Assembly (NCBI GenBank): GCA_049999725.1
Contig: JBNGIS010017685.1
Coordinates: 82,069 to 110,627 of the forward strand
Direction: 5' to 3'
DNA: 28,559 nucleotides
DNA from: Haplomitrium mnioides
Lineage: Eukaryota; Marchantiophyta; Haplomitriopsida; Calobryales
The position numbers were made by a program, and so were the translations under genes. The notes beneath the pieces are model-generated. The model saw only the letters and a program-made list of their open reading frames with translations, had not been told where the DNA came from and made no database searches. Shown here piece after piece: positions 20,779-28,559 of this stretch (position 1 is its first letter; every line of letters starts with the position of its first letter).

Positions 20779-21297
20779 GGTGAGTTTATTTTTTATTTGG
20801 AATAATTGTTTTCCACAAATTTGAGTTTCGTTTTTCTTGAATTGTTTTTTTATTCAGGGCTCTTCTTCTGACCAATGGTTACATATATGCATGGATTACA
20901 ATGAGTCTATGCATGCATGGACTAAAGAGTACATGCGCGCATGGGTTAGAAGAGTCTCTTTGAGCTAGAGTGACGACTCTTAGCGCATTTGGACTTAAAA
21001 AAAAGTCCATGAGCACCTGGACTACATGTGCATAGAATTCTTGTAGTAGTGGCACTTTTAAATCTTTACTCCAAGTGTGTTTGGACTCATGAAGTCTCTT
21101 ATTCATTGACTTTTTAGTCCCTTGGTGTAAGGACTAAAGAGTGACTTCAAATTACTTGGAGCCCATACGTGTATGGACTCCAAGTAGTTCTTCTTTGTCT
21201 TATGTTTTTATTTTTCATATTTCTTGAGATTTCTCATTTATTCTTAAGAAATCTACTTTCACTAATTGATTCATAACTTGTTTTCTATTTCAGAGCG
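20779..21297 (+). other. Candidate intron(s) carrying the palindrome array
   Basis: A good plant donor (TTG|GTGAGTTTAT) stands at 20779. Two acceptors follow: TTTTTTATTCAG near 20857, which would give an intron of about 79 bases, and TTTTCTATTTCAG near 21297, which would remove the whole palindrome array. Coding-like sequence stops before the donor and resumes after the second acceptor, so the larger span is more likely non-coding, perhaps as one intron enlarged by repeats. Confidence 0.45.
20880..21190. repeat. Array of imperfect palindromes (AGTCCATGCATGCATGGACT type)
   Basis: At least six hairpin-capable units lie within 310 bases. AGTCTATGCATGCATGGACT is at 20904-20923, CATGCGCGCATG at 20932-20943 and AGTCCA...TGGACT at 21004-21023. 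TCCAAGTGTGTTTGGA is near 21071, and TTAGTCC...GGACTAA at 21114-21137. The longest spans 32 bases at 21154-21185, with 15-base arms ACTTGGAGCCCATAC and GTATGGACTCCAAGT matching at 14 of 15 positions. Spacers such as ACTAAAGAG and ACTACA recur between units. Confidence 0.82.
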
Positions 21298-21354
21298 ACA
21301 AAACATTCAAGCATCAACTTGAAAAAAAATTGATAGTAGTTGCCCAAGGTAGAA

Positions 21355-22667
21355 AAAAATTGAGGCTATGGAAGAAGCTCTTGAAGATCAAGACCAAGCC
21401 CCAACCTTGGTCTCTTACCCTCATGTTTTTTTGCTTCATTTTCTGAAAGTAAGAGAGTGGAAAGAGAGGTAGTAGAATGAACTTGTTGTCTCTATCTTAG
21501 AGGGAGAAGTCAATATAGAAGAATCCGATCTACAGTCATACGTAGATGGACTCAACTTCGTATTTTACCAAGTCAATGAGGAATCCAATGCCAAACAGCT
21601 AAATGGACTAGTGAAACCACAAAATTTCACTTTAGCTATTGTTGATATTCCTTATGGTTGCAACCTTAAAGAATGTAAGCATGATGATTCAAATCTCTTT
21701 TCTAATTTTGATATTTTCAAGATGGTTTCATCATTTGTGGTAGTTATAGCATTTGATTTTTGGTCATTTGTTATCATTCATTCTTTTGCATCAGTTTTCC
21801 ATCGTCAAGAGTGCTCTTATAAAAGTCTATTATGCCATTGATTAGGACATCTAGTTAGTCCTCTAAAAGTTTTTTTTTCTATTTTTTTGTTAGTATATTT
21901 GTTATACAATTGATTTCTTTTCTTGTTAAGTCTTATAAATTTTATGTGATTGTTGCAAAGACAAAACAAACATTCATCATTCTGGTGGTCTTAGAACTAC
22001 ACATACTAATGAGTATTGGATGAAAAAGGAGGCAAATTGCATTATAAAGTTGTTTAATCTGCAATCAAAATATTGGACTAGTCGCCATTGCTAGATAATG
22101 CGTAGTGTGTTTAGCTTCACCACGGTTTCCATCAAACTGAAACATCCAAGAGATGATGCTCTTGTTAATGTTTGCAAAAGGCCCCAAGCTCTTTATAGCA
22201 TTTTCATTGATCATTTGTCTTCTTAAGATTGGATTTTAGATCTTTGCTCTAGCTTTGGCAAATGGCTAGTTTGTGCCTTTAGATTAATGTGGAATTATAT
22301 TGTAGTAGAATATGATAGATGACAATCCATCTATATTCTCTGGAGAGTTGTGACGATGTTTTCTTTGCCATCAAATGTCATGGAGTCATAAACTGTCTAT
22401 GTTTACCACAAAGAGCATATTCTACTTGGTACAACAAGTGCATCAGGTGACCTTGTTGCTATTTTGGGAACTAAAAAGTCTTGACAGGATTTATCAACGG
22501 TTGTGGATGCTCAAGCTTCTCAGTCAACTGATTTATATAACACCATATATCCTCAAGAGGACAAGATTGACAAAGAAGCTGCTAGTTGGTGTATACTTTA
22601 CACATATAGTAAAGTGTTTGATTGCAAAAAAGTTCAAGTCCAAAGTCACATAGATGCATTTGTTTGA
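21355..22667 (+). pseudogene. DNA N4-cytosine/N6-adenine methyltransferase domain, beta-class order
   Basis: A continuous frame from 21355 reads EALEDQDQAPTLVSYPHVF..., passes two adjacent stops at 21477-21482 and continues to FTLAIVDIPYGCNL. The motif DIPYG at 21644-21658 is the (D/N)PPY catalytic motif with Pro to Ile. Frame open to 21839. After a probable intron (about 21842-21962) it resumes at KTNIHHSGGLRTTHTNEYWM, then CKRPQALYSIFIDHLSS, a stop, and DWILDLCSSFGKW (AdoMet motif at 22239-22259; usual form DLFxGxG, so the first Gly is Ser). VVEYDR near 22305 fits the acidic ribose-binding strand. Catalytic motif before AdoMet motif is the beta-class order. Decayed, but each landmark is in the expected place. 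Confidence 0.68.
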
Positions 22668-23031
22668 ATAAATGATAATTCAATAAAAAAAATGTTAATG
22701 TATATGTTATTTGCATTCATGTTCAATTCATGTTCAAGCTGGACGAGCATCCATATATGAATGAATGAATTTTGGATAGAATACTATACAATACATAAAA
22801 TGTATATAATATATTGAACATTTGCTGGAGTCCATGCTAGCATGAACATCTGTGTTTAAATGCTTTAGGTTATGAGATGTAGAGTCTCAATATGCAGGAT
22901 TTTTTTTCTGGTTTTGTGTTGATCTTCTAAAAATATATATTAAAATTATAAGTTATGAAATACTTCCTCACATGAGCCACTTGTTTGATTTTTTTTTGTG
23001 GAATAAAATTTATATAAGTTATGAGAAAGCA
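22668..23031. other. AT-rich 3' flank of the methyltransferase relic
   Basis: There are no open frames of note. The sequence includes ATGAATGAATGAA and poly-T runs and ends at the target site of the LTR retrotransposon (AAGCA, 23027-23031). Confidence 0.45.
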
Positions 23032-23509
23032 TGTAAAAGAACTCAAGGACCAAATCTAAATGAGTAAGAACTCATAGTGAAATCTAATAGAATTCTTCAA
23101 CCAAAGTCAACTCAAGGTCCAAGCTAAGACCAAGAGTGCAAGCAAAATCCAAGCAACCAAAGAACCCTAAGTGATTCAAGAGGAACTCCAGAATGAGAAG
23201 TAGGGCCAAGAAGCCATTCTATTTATACAAGAGAAGAGGGTGTCACTCCTCTTTCTTCACTTACAAGTCACTTCTAATTTGAGTCCTTAAAGTGACTCTC
23301 TACCAAAAGTGACTTCGAAAGCAAGTAACCTAAATGTGACTCTTTACCAAAAGTGACTTCAAAAGCAAGTAACCTAAATGTGACTCTCTACCAAAAGTGA
23401 CTTTGAAGGCAAGTAATCCAATTTCAACCCTAAAAGTGCTTCACTACCACTTTCTTCACTCTTTGTTATTTTCTTATAAATAGCACAACCTTATAGTTGT
23501 ACTATTACA
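23032..23509 (-). repeat. 3' LTR of copy C, 478 bp
   Basis: This LTR is longer than its partner mainly because it holds three, not two, copies of a 44-base unit (starts at 23292, 23336 and 23380; array 23292-23423). A TATAAATA box lies at 23220-23227 on the - strand. The hairpin seen in the other LTRs is slightly damaged here. Confidence 0.92.
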
Positions 23510-23512
23510 TAA

Positions 23513-23524
23513 TCCTCATCTTCT
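23513..23524 (-). promoter_or_regulatory. Polypurine tract of copy C
   Basis: The - strand reads AGAAGATGAGGA, four bases before the 3' LTR. It is purine-rich with one T and equivalent in position to the tract of copy A. Confidence 0.65.
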
Positions 23525-23534
23525 AGTCGATGAT

Positions 23535-23712
23535 ATCCTCGTTATTGCCGCAACTTTCAAAAATTTTAATAACTTTTTGAGCATTCTTAAGATTTTAAAA
23601 AGGTTCCTAAGTAACATCATGAAGTGGATAGCCTTTCCACAAAACCTTGCATTGAACTTAAAGATGTCACTTTTTCTTGATAACTCTTTTTGCTGAAATA
23701 CGGTCTACTTCA
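23535..23712 (-). pseudogene. Chromodomain relic of copy C
   Basis: After a frame change near 23710, VDRISAKRVIKK, VQCKVLWKGYPLHDVT and EPFXNLKNAQKVI give the chromodomain pattern. The KGYP motif is better kept than in copy B, but stops break the domain. Confidence 0.65.
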
Positions 23713-25030
23713 AATTCTTCATGATCATTAAGAGCAATGGACGGGGAAGTCGAAGACGATTTGGAAAGAAAGATGGGCTAGGAACAAAAGGCTTAAGTTT
23801 AGAGACATTAAACACATGATGAATCTTCATGTGGAGAGGAAGATCAAGTTTATACCCAACGAGAGAAATAACTTGAGAAACTAAGAAAAGACCAATCCAA
23901 GATGGAGATAGTTTACGGACTTGAGCATCTAAAGACAAAGGAAGATCATGAGTAGAAAGCATCACTTGGTCACCTAAAACATAAGAAAAATCACGACGAT
24001 GTTTATCGGCATATTTTTTTACCAATTTTGAGCAATAACAAGATGGTTTCTAGCATCTTGCAAACAGGAAGATAAATGCGACAAAAAAGTAGAAAGACAG
24101 AGAACATTGGAAGAGGAAGGAGAAAGCAAACCATCAAGAACAAGAGGATGTTGACCAAAATTAAAAAAGAAAGAAGAAAATCCAGTACTTGCTTGTTTGG
24201 AGTTGTTGCATGCAAACTCCATAGCCAGTAAAAAGTTATCCCAATCCGTGTGATGAACATTGATAAACGCTCAAGGACTATCCTCCATAGTGTGATTTTT
24301 TCTGTTTGGTTTGCCCATCTGTTTGAGGATGATAAGCCGCAAACATAGATATTTTGGCATCCAAAAGTGTGAATAACTTTTGCTAGAACTTCCCACTGAA
24401 TCGTGGATCTCTATCAGATGTCAGTACCTTTGGCATTCCATGATATTGAAAGATTGTATCAAAATAAATCTTCGCTAATTGTAGAGCATCCACCATATCC
24501 ACTATCGATGATAGATGAATTTTCTTGTTTAGTTTATCCACAAACACCGCAATGGTCATAAACCCACGAGACGTGGTTGGAAGCAAAGTGATAAGATCTA
24601 AACTGACATGTTCCCACCAAGCAGTAGGAATTAATAATGGTTGCAGAAGACCAACTGTTTTTTAATTTGAAGCTTGGTTTCATTGACAACTTTCACAAGA
24701 ATGAACAAAGCCACAAACATCTTGAGCTAGGTTTGGCCACCACCAAGTCCATTGAAGCAATTCCATGGTCTTGTCTACTCCAAGATGCCCATAAATTGGA
24801 ATGTCATTTGACTCTTGTAAACGTGCCATTCAAAGTGCATCATCTTGTGGAACATATATTGATGGCCTTGATAGAGAATACCATTTTGAATAGAAAATGT
24901 ATGATACTTACTATCTTGGACCGCCAAACATGGACTAACAAGAGTAAAGAAGGCGTCTTCTAGTAACTTTTGTCGAAAGCCGTCATTGGTTGCTTCATCA
25001 AGATGTAATAAACTAACATTTGCTATCTCC
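23710..25030 (-). pseudogene. Integrase relic of copy C, catalytic Glu lost
   Basis: The N-terminal zinc-binding part shows YGHLGVDKTMEL near 24798-24760. The core reads SLDLITLLPTTSRGFMTIAV (first Asp) and VLTSDRDPRFSGKF (second Asp region, about 24430-24383). The third catalytic segment reads QTDGQTK where the family has QTDGQTE, so the Glu is Lys. Downstream come FACNNSKQASTGF, FGQHPLVLDGLLSPSSS and SYVLGDQVMLSTHDLPLSL. The C-terminal end LDLPLHMKIHHVFNVSKLKP leads to the chromodomain. Confidence 0.84.
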
Positions 25031-25039
25031 AATGTATTT

Positions 25040-25545
25040 AATCGATCATGCGGTCTTTGGGGCAATGCATCAGAAATGGTGTGGAACCTTCCTAGCTTGT
25101 ACTCCAACTTGATATCAAAGAATTGTAGTTGATCTTCCCATTGATGATAACAACTTGTCATATTTTCCAAGTGGATCACAAGCAGTGGCTTGTGGTCTAT
25201 ACGCATAAGTATAGATTTGCCCAAAAGATAGTGTTTTCACACCTTGGTAGCATAAACCATTGCCAATTGCTCTCGATCTCTTGTAAAATAATTTCTCTCC
25301 ATCATATTCAATCGACGTGAGATGAAGGCAATTAGATGAAGTCCACCCTCAAACTCTTGATGTAAAACCACTCCAATAGCAAAATTAGAAGCATCAAAAT
25401 CAACTATATAGCGCCCCTTTGGATCATATGGTTGTAGAATTGGACGAGATGTCACCACATCCTTGAGTTGTTGAAATGCCACTTTCTCTTTGGTCGTCTA
25501 TTTGAACTTTGGATCCTTCCCTAGTAAATCTGTAAGCGGTGCAAT
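25040..25545 (-). pseudogene. RNase H relic of copy C
   Basis: The frame 25482-25237 reads FQQLKDVVTSRPILQPYDPK, then DFDASNFAIGVVLHQE (first Asp) and FISRRLNMMERNYFTRDRE (Glu region). After a stop it continues HYLLGKSILMRIDHKPLL with the second Asp, and CYHQWEDQLQFFDI. Catalytic positions look kept, but one stop separates them. Confidence 0.8.
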
Positions 25546-25559
25546 AGAATGAGCATAAT

Positions 25560-26535
25560 AATGAATGAATCTTTAACAAAAACTTACTAATCCATTAAAA
25601 GCTCGAACATCCTTTGCATCATTTGGTGTTGGCCACTTTGCAATAGCGTTAATATTCTCTTCCTCTATCTTGATGTCATTCGCAAACACTTTATACCCTA
25701 GGTAAGTCAACTCTTGCTTCCAAAACTCATACTTAGACTTCTTGCAATAAAACTTCCAATTGCGTAGTCTTTGTAGTACCTCCTTGAGATGAGCACGATG
25801 CTCAACTTCACTTTTACTGAAGATAAAGATATTGTCTAAAAATACCAACATTGACTTATCCAATAATCCATCAAAAACTTGATGCATTTGATCCATGAAT
25901 ATCGTTGGAGCATTAGTAAGTCCAAATATAAGAACCTTTCACTCAAAACGCCCATACCTTGTGCAAAAACCTGTCTTTGGTACATCAGTTGGCTTGATTG
26001 GAATTCGCCAATAGCTACTTCAAAGATCCAACTTAGAAAATAATCGTGCACCACTCAATTAATCCAACAAATCATTAATACGAGGTAGAGGATATTCATT
26101 CTTCACTGTTTGATTGTTAAATCCTCGATAATCTGTACAAAGACAAAATCCACCATCTTTCTTTGGTACAAAGAATATCATAGCTCCCCAAAGAGAAATA
26201 CTCTACTGAATAAAATCCTTCTCAAGAAGATCCGTCAATGTCTTTCGAAGCTCCTCTGATTCTTGTGGTGATAGCCGATATATAGGTCGATTATAAGGAG
26301 TGCTTTCTGATATCAACTCAATCAGAAAAGCCATTCCTCGATCGTCTGGTAACCTCTTTGGAAAATCCTTCAGAAACACATCCGCAAACTCTTTCAAAAT
26401 ACCATCTATCATTAAGGTAGATGCACCTTTTCTCCCCTCTTTACCCAAGTCCATGATGGGTTTAATCCAAATAGCAAAGACAGGCAACTCTTGCTCCACT
26501 GAATTAACATGCTTAACTGATTTAGACTTCTTCAC
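25560..26535 (-). pseudogene. Reverse transcriptase relic of copy C, catalytic Asp changed
   Basis: The N-terminus shows ILKEFADVFLKDFPKRLPDD and YRLSPQESEELRKTLTDLL (26535-26203). Next come [37 protein letters not shown] (first catalytic Asp) and FGLTNAPTIFMDQMHQVFDG. The YxDD box reads FLDN (about 25835-25824), with Asn in place of the second Asp. The thumb follows with KYEFWKQELTYLGYKV and IAKWPTP. Three or more stops interrupt the domain. It is the only copy in the window that still contains this region. Confidence 0.85.
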
Positions 26536-26553
26536 AAACCATATTGAACACCT

Positions 26554-26907
26554 CTAAAGAAATTTCTTGCCTTGTAAGGTAACTTGAATTTGTCGTTTTC
26601 CCCAATAAAATTGAGTGGATCTATCTTCAAGCCAAGGCAATCCTAAAATGATGTCATATCGTACAGATGTAATAGCAAATTGTATAGATTCTATATACTC
26701 TTTTCCAATCCCTAGAAGGAATGGCTTTTGAGAGGAAAACATGTCATGCTTTTGGCCATCAACCATAGTCACAACACTCCCTTTGATAGGCCTATATTTT
26801 GGTTTGATTATCTTAGAAAAGAGTAGCCACATAAAATTTTCAAAACTCCCACTATCCACCAACATTCTACAAGAGTGCTCCTCAATCATACCATCAAGAT
26901 GGAACAA
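26554..26907 (-). pseudogene. Aspartic protease of copy C, motif intact
   Basis: The frame of 117 codons starts MFHLDGMIEEHSCRMLVDSG, with the catalytic DSG at residues 18-20, and continues to IILGLPWLEDRSTQF at about 88-102, the second strand of the pepsin-like half-fold. Unlike copies A and B, the catalytic loop is undamaged. The domain itself is open from end to end, but both neighbours in the polyprotein are broken. Confidence 0.82.
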
Positions 26908-27617
26908 GATACCTCAAATTCTTGTCAGAATTTTAATTCCATTAGAGCTTGCAAATTTTTGAGGACGTTGTTCAAATGGTTGAGGATAAGATCTAACTTT
27001 TGTAGTAGTAAGTAATGAGTTATACCACTCTGCCATACGCATTGCTTCTTCTAATTGAGTAGGCTCTCTCATAGTAACTTCTATTCTCGTATGAGGCTCA
27101 ATCCACGAACAAAGCGGTCTAGTGCTTCTTTTTCTCTTATATCAGAAATTTGCACAATTGTATCCTCAAAATGTGTCACATAGCTTCTCACTATACCAAG
27201 TTGCTTTAATTTGGCCAATCGATCTCTTGCTACTTTTGAAGCATTTATAACCCTAAATCTTGAAATCACTTCTTTGAACTCACACGAAGAAACAATAGGA
27301 GCAACAAATCTATGCGCTTGCTCTATTTGATATCTCCACCAAGTCTTTGCAACTCCTTCTAATTGGCTTGCTACAAATAGAATTTGCCAACTATCCTCTC
27401 TAATATTTGTAGCTTCAAAATATTTTTAACAATCAAAGATGAAGTTCTCACAAGCACCACAAGTCACCTTTCCATCATATGCTTTTGGCGTTGGAAATCA
27501 CCCACAACTCTCTTCTTCTAGAAACATTGTTGTTTCTTTCATTCCCACTTCCAAAAGGTATGAAAGATGTTCAAGTCGTTGTTCCATTGCTTGAACCACC
27601 TCCTCTTGTCTCTCCAT
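26908..27617 (-). pseudogene. gag: gag relic of copy C
   Basis: ATG at 27617-27615 opens with MERQEEVVQAMEQRLEHL, which has coiled-coil character as is common at gag N-termini. After a stop the capsid part reads SWQILFVASQLEGVAKTWWR and then, in the frame 27269-27081, ARDRLAKLKQLGIVRSYVTH and ALDRFVRGLSL. This is the retrotransposon gag pattern: A...L.G.A..WW, L..L.Q...V..Y...F, and L..F..GL. No CCHC zinc knuckle precedes the protease. At least three stops break the frame. Confidence 0.78.
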
Positions 27618-27644
27618 GTAACTCACCCCAAAAAAAGAACCGTA

Positions 27645-27656
27645 GCTCTAATACCA
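27645..27656 (-). promoter_or_regulatory. Primer-binding site, initiator methionine tRNA
   Basis: The - strand reads TGGTATTAGAGC one base after the 5' LTR. The known complement of the 3' end of plant initiator tRNA-Met is TGGTATCAGAGC, so 11 of 12 bases match. It would prime minus-strand DNA synthesis, and is usual for chromoviruses. Confidence 0.9.
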
Positions 27657-27657
27657 A

Positions 27658-28090
27658 TGTAAAAGAACTCAAGAACCAAATCCAAATTAGTAAGAACTCA
27701 TAGTGAACTCTAATAGAGTTCTTCAACCAAAGGCAACTCAAGGTCCAAGCTAAGACCAAGAGTGCAAGCAAAAGCCAAGCAACCAAAGAACCCAAGTGAT
27801 TCGAGAGGAACTCTCGAATGAGAAGTGGGGCTAAAAGGCCCTTCTATTTATACAAGAGAAGAGGGTGTTATCCCTCTTTCCTCACTTACAAGTCACTTCT
27901 AATTTCAACCCTAAAAGTGACTCTCTACCAAAAGTGACTTTGAAGCCAAGTAACCTAAAAGTGACTCTCTACCAAAAGTGACTTTGAAGGCAAGTAATCC
28001 AATTTCAACCCTAAAAGTAACTCACTATCACTTCCTTCACTCCTTGCTATTTTCTTATAAATAGCATAATCTTATGTTTGTACTATTACA
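27658..28090 (-). repeat. 5' LTR of copy C, 433 bp
   Basis: Read on the - strand the LTR starts TGTAATAGTAC and ends TCTTTTACA. A TATAAATA box is at 27845-27852 on the - strand. Two tandem copies of a 44-base unit that begins GTGACTCTCTACC on the + strand lie at 27917-28004. The conserved inverted repeat GAACTCTA/TAGAGTTC is at 27705-27721, downstream of the TATA box in the transcribed direction. Confidence 0.92.
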
Positions 28091-28541
28091 GAGCAAGTGT
28101 ATGCACGCATAGAAGTTCTTAATTGATTTTGATTGAAAGAGATTATGTTTTGATGATATATGTTTGGAAGTCTATACAAGCATAGTTCTTTTTTTGGTTT
28201 TTATCTTTTCCGTATATAGTTGGAAGTTGAAAGCATATATTAAAGAATTGTATATAAAGATATTAGTGCTTATATAGACATCTTCTTTTCTTTGACTGTA
28301 TTTTCAATAAATGTTTTAGGTTTTGGTAAGTTTAATGTCTTTTGAAAATTGAAAAGAAACATTAAAATATTGTTATTGAAGTTTTAATATGTTTTCTAAA
28401 TATTCTATCTCTCAATGCTTATCTTCTTTAAAATAATATTTTAAAAATCACCTTTTGTTATCGCATCAGTGCCGCACACATATACACGAGAGTCTCTAGA
28501 CAAATGAATGGATTGATTGGTGAGACCTAACTTACATGGTA
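28091..28541. other. Right flank of copy C, no gene seen
   Basis: The flank is AT-rich with only short frames. Two members of the palindrome family occur: GTATGCACGCATAGAAG just beyond the target duplication (from about 28099) and CTATACAAGCATAG near 28174. Confidence 0.5.
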
Positions 28542-28559
28542 ATATATATATATATATAT
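28542..28559. repeat. AT dinucleotide microsatellite at window end
   Basis: A pure run of AT repeats occupies the last bases and continues past the window edge, so its length is unknown. Confidence 0.85.

Larger units (their letters stand above)
19361..22667 (+). pseudogene. Broken gene with ParB-like domain and DNA amino-methyltransferase domain
   Basis: Reading the + strand across frames gives a Ser/Lys-rich N-terminus (19450-19850), a ParB-like domain (19907-20340), a helical linker (20360-20690), a candidate intron (about 20779-21297), and a methyltransferase of the beta-class motif order (21355-22667) ending at a TGA at 22665-22667. ParB-like domains bind or cut DNA in bacterial partition and phage proteins; DPPY-type enzymes methylate adenine N6 or cytosine N4 in DNA. 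The two are known together in phages and mobile elements. Stops at 20114, 21477, 22093, 22224 and others, plus frameshifts, show that it is dead. Plant introns and the N-terminal basic region suggest that it had adapted to a eukaryotic nucleus before it decayed. That it is one gene is inferred from order and strand. Confidence 0.6.
23032..28090 (-). mobile_element. Full-length Ty3/gypsy chromovirus copy C with both LTRs
   Basis: The copy is 5059 bp long and transcribed leftward. The 5' LTR is 27658-28090 and the 3' LTR is 23032-23509. Both begin and end TG...CA on either strand. Flanking bases AAGCA (23027-23031) and GAGCA (28091-28095) form a 5-base target duplication with one mismatch. Primer-binding site and polypurine tract are in place. 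Order: gag, protease, reverse transcriptase, RNase H, integrase, chromodomain. LTRs differ at roughly one position in ten by eye, plus one 44-bp repeat unit, so the insertion is old. Several stops and catalytic losses make it inactive. Confidence 0.93.

Noticed and set aside
24637-24963. Plus-strand frame of 108 codons
   Set aside because: It is antisense to the integrase of copy C; the - strand has the integrase motifs.
28542-28559. AT run as a possible insertion target or end of another element
   Set aside because: It is a plain microsatellite cut by the window edge; nothing else supports an element.

Overview
The window looks like repeat-rich, AT-rich nuclear DNA from a land plant. The best markers are three decayed copies of one chromodomain-bearing Ty3/gypsy LTR retrotransposon (a chromovirus) primed by initiator-methionine tRNA. 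I see no intact gene, rRNA, tRNA or CRISPR array. Nearly everything recognisable is a relic of a mobile or mobile-like gene, readable only by following several frames past stops and frameshifts.

Layout. Positions 1-8092 hold two copies of the retrotransposon head to tail on the + strand. Copy A (1-3903) enters the window inside gag. Copy B (3904-8092) starts inside its protease, directly after the LTR it appears to share with A. Both have lost the reverse transcriptase core: A by deletion near 1547-1590, B by replacement with about 1.3 kb of unrelated sequence (4414-5730). Positions 8093-9690 are AT-rich and contain a degenerate 37-bp minisatellite (8583-9118). On the - strand from about 14025 to 9690 lies a broken gene whose core resembles the DUF7869 (RNase H/DDE-like, transposase-associated) proteins. 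A satellite of about 93 bp with eight copies (11376-12160) sits inside it. Positions 14930-15140 hold a patch of short palindromes, and 15400-19120 is a visibly more GC-rich stretch with no gene I recognise.

The most unusual content is on the + strand at about 19360-22667: a broken gene that reads as a Ser/Lys-rich N-terminus, then a ParB-like nuclease/partition domain, then a C-terminal DNA amino-methyltransferase with a DPPY-type motif (DIPYG) followed by a VLDLxxGxG-type AdoMet motif. A candidate intron filled with long imperfect palindromes divides the two halves. This bacterial- or phage-like combination in a plant chromosome, divergent from the DUF7869-like gene across the GC-rich interval, is the best candidate for an undescribed (now dead) system, perhaps the gene cargo of a large transposon.

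Positions 23032-28090 hold copy C of the retrotransposon on the - strand, complete from LTR to LTR, with a 4-of-5 target-site duplication, primer-binding site and polypurine tract. It carries many stops and has lost catalytic residues in reverse transcriptase and integrase. It inserted just downstream of the ParB-methyltransferase relic. The window ends in an AT microsatellite.

A family of short palindromes (consensus close to AGTCCATGCRYGCATGGACT, or CTATGCRYGCATAG in its shorter form) recurs in every unit-repeat region of the central 20 kb and links arrays that otherwise look unrelated. Domain calls rest on reading translations and on memory of the families; no searches were run.
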